64,000 nucleotides of DNA from a virus: positions 186,001 to 250,000 of the IMG/VR virus record IMGVR_UViG_3300042430_002694, one strand, 5' to 3'. The translations under genes were made by a program, and so were the position numbers. Under the pieces are notes generated by a model that was given only the letters and a program-made list of their open reading frames with translations, was not told the DNA's origin and ran no database searches. Within the stretch, counting starts at the first letter, position 1. Each line of letters starts with the position of its first letter. Below, one piece after another: positions 62,751 through 64,000 of this stretch.

Positions 62751-63140
62751 ATGGCAACACAACCAGTAGGAAAAGACCTATACTTACGAGCACCAGGCGA
62801 TCCAAACTACCAAGAAGGTATTTATGAATCAAATGACTCAATTGAAAATGCTCTTCAACAAATTAGAATGACGCTACTTACTAGAGCAGGTGAAGTTCTT
62901 GGGGAAGATATTGGATTCAATGCCGAAAAGTATCTTTTTGAATTTGAGCAATCAGACATTAGCGCTATGGAAAAGGAGGCAAACGATCAAATTAATGAAT
63001 ATGTTTTATTCAGTCGACCTTACTCAATTGCAGCTAATGCATTTAAAATGGACGATATATCTGATCCATATAAAGTAGGATTAGGCTTGGACATTAAGAT
63101 AGACGGACAGTCTGCGTTTGCTACAATGTTTGACCTTTAA
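62751..63140 (+). CDS. gp25-like baseplate wedge protein (GPW/gp25 family)
   Basis: A 129-aa protein with YESNDSIENALQQIRMTLLTRAGEVLGEDIGFNAEKYLFE, the gp25 pattern of an N-terminal strand, helix and G-E-x-x-x-x-x-x-G-F turn. T4 gp25 is a baseplate wedge component needed for sheath polymerisation. The C-terminal part is longer than the usual ~100-120-aa form. It overlaps convergently by 20 nt with the reverse-strand epimerase. Confidence 0.65.
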   Translation: MATQPVGKDLYLRAPGDPNYQEGIYESNDSIENALQQIRMTLLTRAGEVLGEDIGFNAEKYLFEFEQSDISAMEKEANDQINEYVLFSRPYSIAANAFKMDDISDPYKVGLGLDIKIDGQSAFATMFDL

Positions 63141-64000
63141 GCCAATCTTCTAATTTAATTAACGGGTTCCAATCAAGATACGATTTAGCGGCAGTGACGT
63201 CAGCTAAACTAATCTTCGGCTCTAATCTAAAACCTACATTTACCGTTTTTCCGCCAACCATTTCAGCGATTTGATTTACGCTGATATTTTCTCCACTTCC
63301 TATATTAATAATTCGGTGATACTTATCTGAAGCGTTAGCGAGCGCATTGTATGCTGGTGAGTGTAATGCAGCAATATTTGCTCTAACTACATCTGATACG
63401 TGAATAAAATCTCTTCGCTGTTCTCCGTCATTTGTGATTGGTAAAGGTTTGCCAGCCTTAGCTTTTTCTAAAAATATTGGAATGACTGAGCGGTATGAAC
63501 TGTCAGGATTTGAATTTGGACCGTAAACATTGAAATATCTAAGGCACGTCGTTTTTATTCTGTAAATTGAAGAATATAATTTGCAATAATTTTCCCCAAT
63601 CTGTTTAGTTAACGCATAGGTTGAAATTGGATCAAGCGGTACAGATTCATTAGTTGGAAATAACTCAGTGTTTCCGTATACTGCACTAGTTGAGCTAAAC
63701 ACTAATTCCGATACACCAGCGATTCGACACGCTTCAAGCACGTTTGAGGTTCCTATTACATTTACTAAATTATATAGAGTAGGTGATTCTAATGACTCCT
63801 GGACAGAAGTTAATGCGGCTAAATGGAATACGCATTCTGAACCTTTAATGATGGCGGCGATCTTCTTGGGATCCCCTGTAATATCGTAGACTCTTAGGTC
63901 AATCGCTAAGTTTTTAATGTTGCTTTTCTTACCGGTCGATAGATTATCGATTACGGTTACTCGGAACCCTTGCTCTACGAGTGATTTAACAAGGTGAGAT
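63121..64000 (-). CDS. NAD-dependent sugar-nucleotide epimerase/dehydratase, 5' end cut by window
   Basis: The frame is open to the window end on the reverse strand (about 293 residues seen), so the true start lies beyond 64000; only the first ~10 residues with the N-terminal GxxGxxG are missing. Visible: HLVKSLVEQGFRVTVIDNLS, SSTSAVYGN (catalytic Ser/Thr region), YALTKQIGE (YxxxK) and a C-terminal substrate domain. This is an extended SDR of the UDP-glucose 4-epimerase/dehydratase group. It would make a sugar nucleotide for surface polymers. Confidence 0.88.
   Translation of the reverse strand, partial: SHLVKSLVEQGFRVTVIDNLSTGKKSNIKNLAIDLRVYDITGDPKKIAAIIKGSECVFHLAALTSVQESLESPTLYNLVNVIGTSNVLEACRIAGVSELVFSSTSAVYGNTELFPTNESVPLDPISTYALTKQIGENYCKLYSSIYRIKTTCLRYFNVYGPNSNPDSSYRSVIPIFLEKAKAGKPLPITNDGEQRRDFIHVSDVVRANIAALHSPAYNALANASDKYHRIINIGSGENISVNQIAEMVGGKTVNVGFRLEPKISLADVTAAKSYLDWNPLIKLEDWLKGQTL

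Overview
This window reads as part of a large tailed dsDNA bacteriophage genome (myovirus-like, T4-related in several functions) infecting a member of the Bacteroidota. Phage hallmarks are a two-gene T4-type DNA topoisomerase (4879-6714 and 9599-10960), a gp25-like baseplate protein (62751-63140), a GH19 endolysin and holin-like genes, tightly packed small unknown genes, and 28 convincing tRNA genes covering all 20 amino acids. Host hallmarks are a type IX secretion (T9SS) C-terminal sorting domain, cohesin/dockerin-like secreted proteins, Bacteroidota-style lipoproteins and A-rich leaders without Shine-Dalgarno sequences. TAA, TAG and TGA are all used as stops, so the standard code applies.

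Layout. 1-12158 (+): a possible virion gene, a primase-like protein, glycosyltransferases, the topoisomerase pair with a SulP transporter between its subunits, a 2H phosphoesterase and a hotdog thioesterase. 12159-21960 (-): the only long reverse-strand block, almost entirely secreted, membrane or wall-active proteins (beta-barrels, CsgG-like protein, cohesin/dockerin/T9SS protein, holin-like proteins, endolysin, L,D-transpeptidase-like protein). 22002-26861 (+): thioredoxin, zinc ribbon, phosphoesterase, lipoproteins and two N-terminally tagged proteins. 26870-31080: a tRNA island with extensively structured spacer RNA and a candidate large ncRNA. 31117-43904 (+): PA14 protein, ClpP, kinase, transglycosylase, PRPP synthetase-like, SET, flotillin, CCA-adding enzyme, (p)ppGpp-hydrolase-like, RNA ligase, cyclic-phosphate receiver and RfbC. 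43960-50890: two more tRNA groups around methylglyoxal synthase and a DinG/XPD helicase. 50903-63140 (+): tagged or structural proteins, many small genes, a ClpC-like ATPase, neck-like and gp25-like proteins. 63121-64000 (-): a sugar-nucleotide epimerase cut by the window end.

Three window-wide patterns stand out. (1) About ten otherwise unrelated proteins begin with a short peptide of the form MK-h-x-x-F/Y-x-x-F-h-x-E, strikingly like the capsid-targeting sequence of T4 internal head proteins; the tagged proteins include a nucleotidyltransferase and a 2H phosphoesterase, suggesting enzymes packed into the head and injected. (2) Two promoter-like motifs recur: TATAAT-like boxes, of which eight sit exactly 6 nt before an ATG (predicting leaderless mRNAs), and ATAAATAA boxes resembling T4 late promoters, placed before tagged and structural genes. 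(3) The gaps between tRNA genes at 28-30 kb are filled with RNA modules whose ends pair, next to a separate ~500-nt structured RNA.

The gene set suggests a phage that rebuilds host translation and RNA integrity (tRNAs, CCA-adding enzyme, RNA ligase, kinase, cyclic-phosphate and HAD repair-like proteins), may set up its own ClpCP protease, and modifies the host surface. All calls are from reading sequence only; no database search was run.
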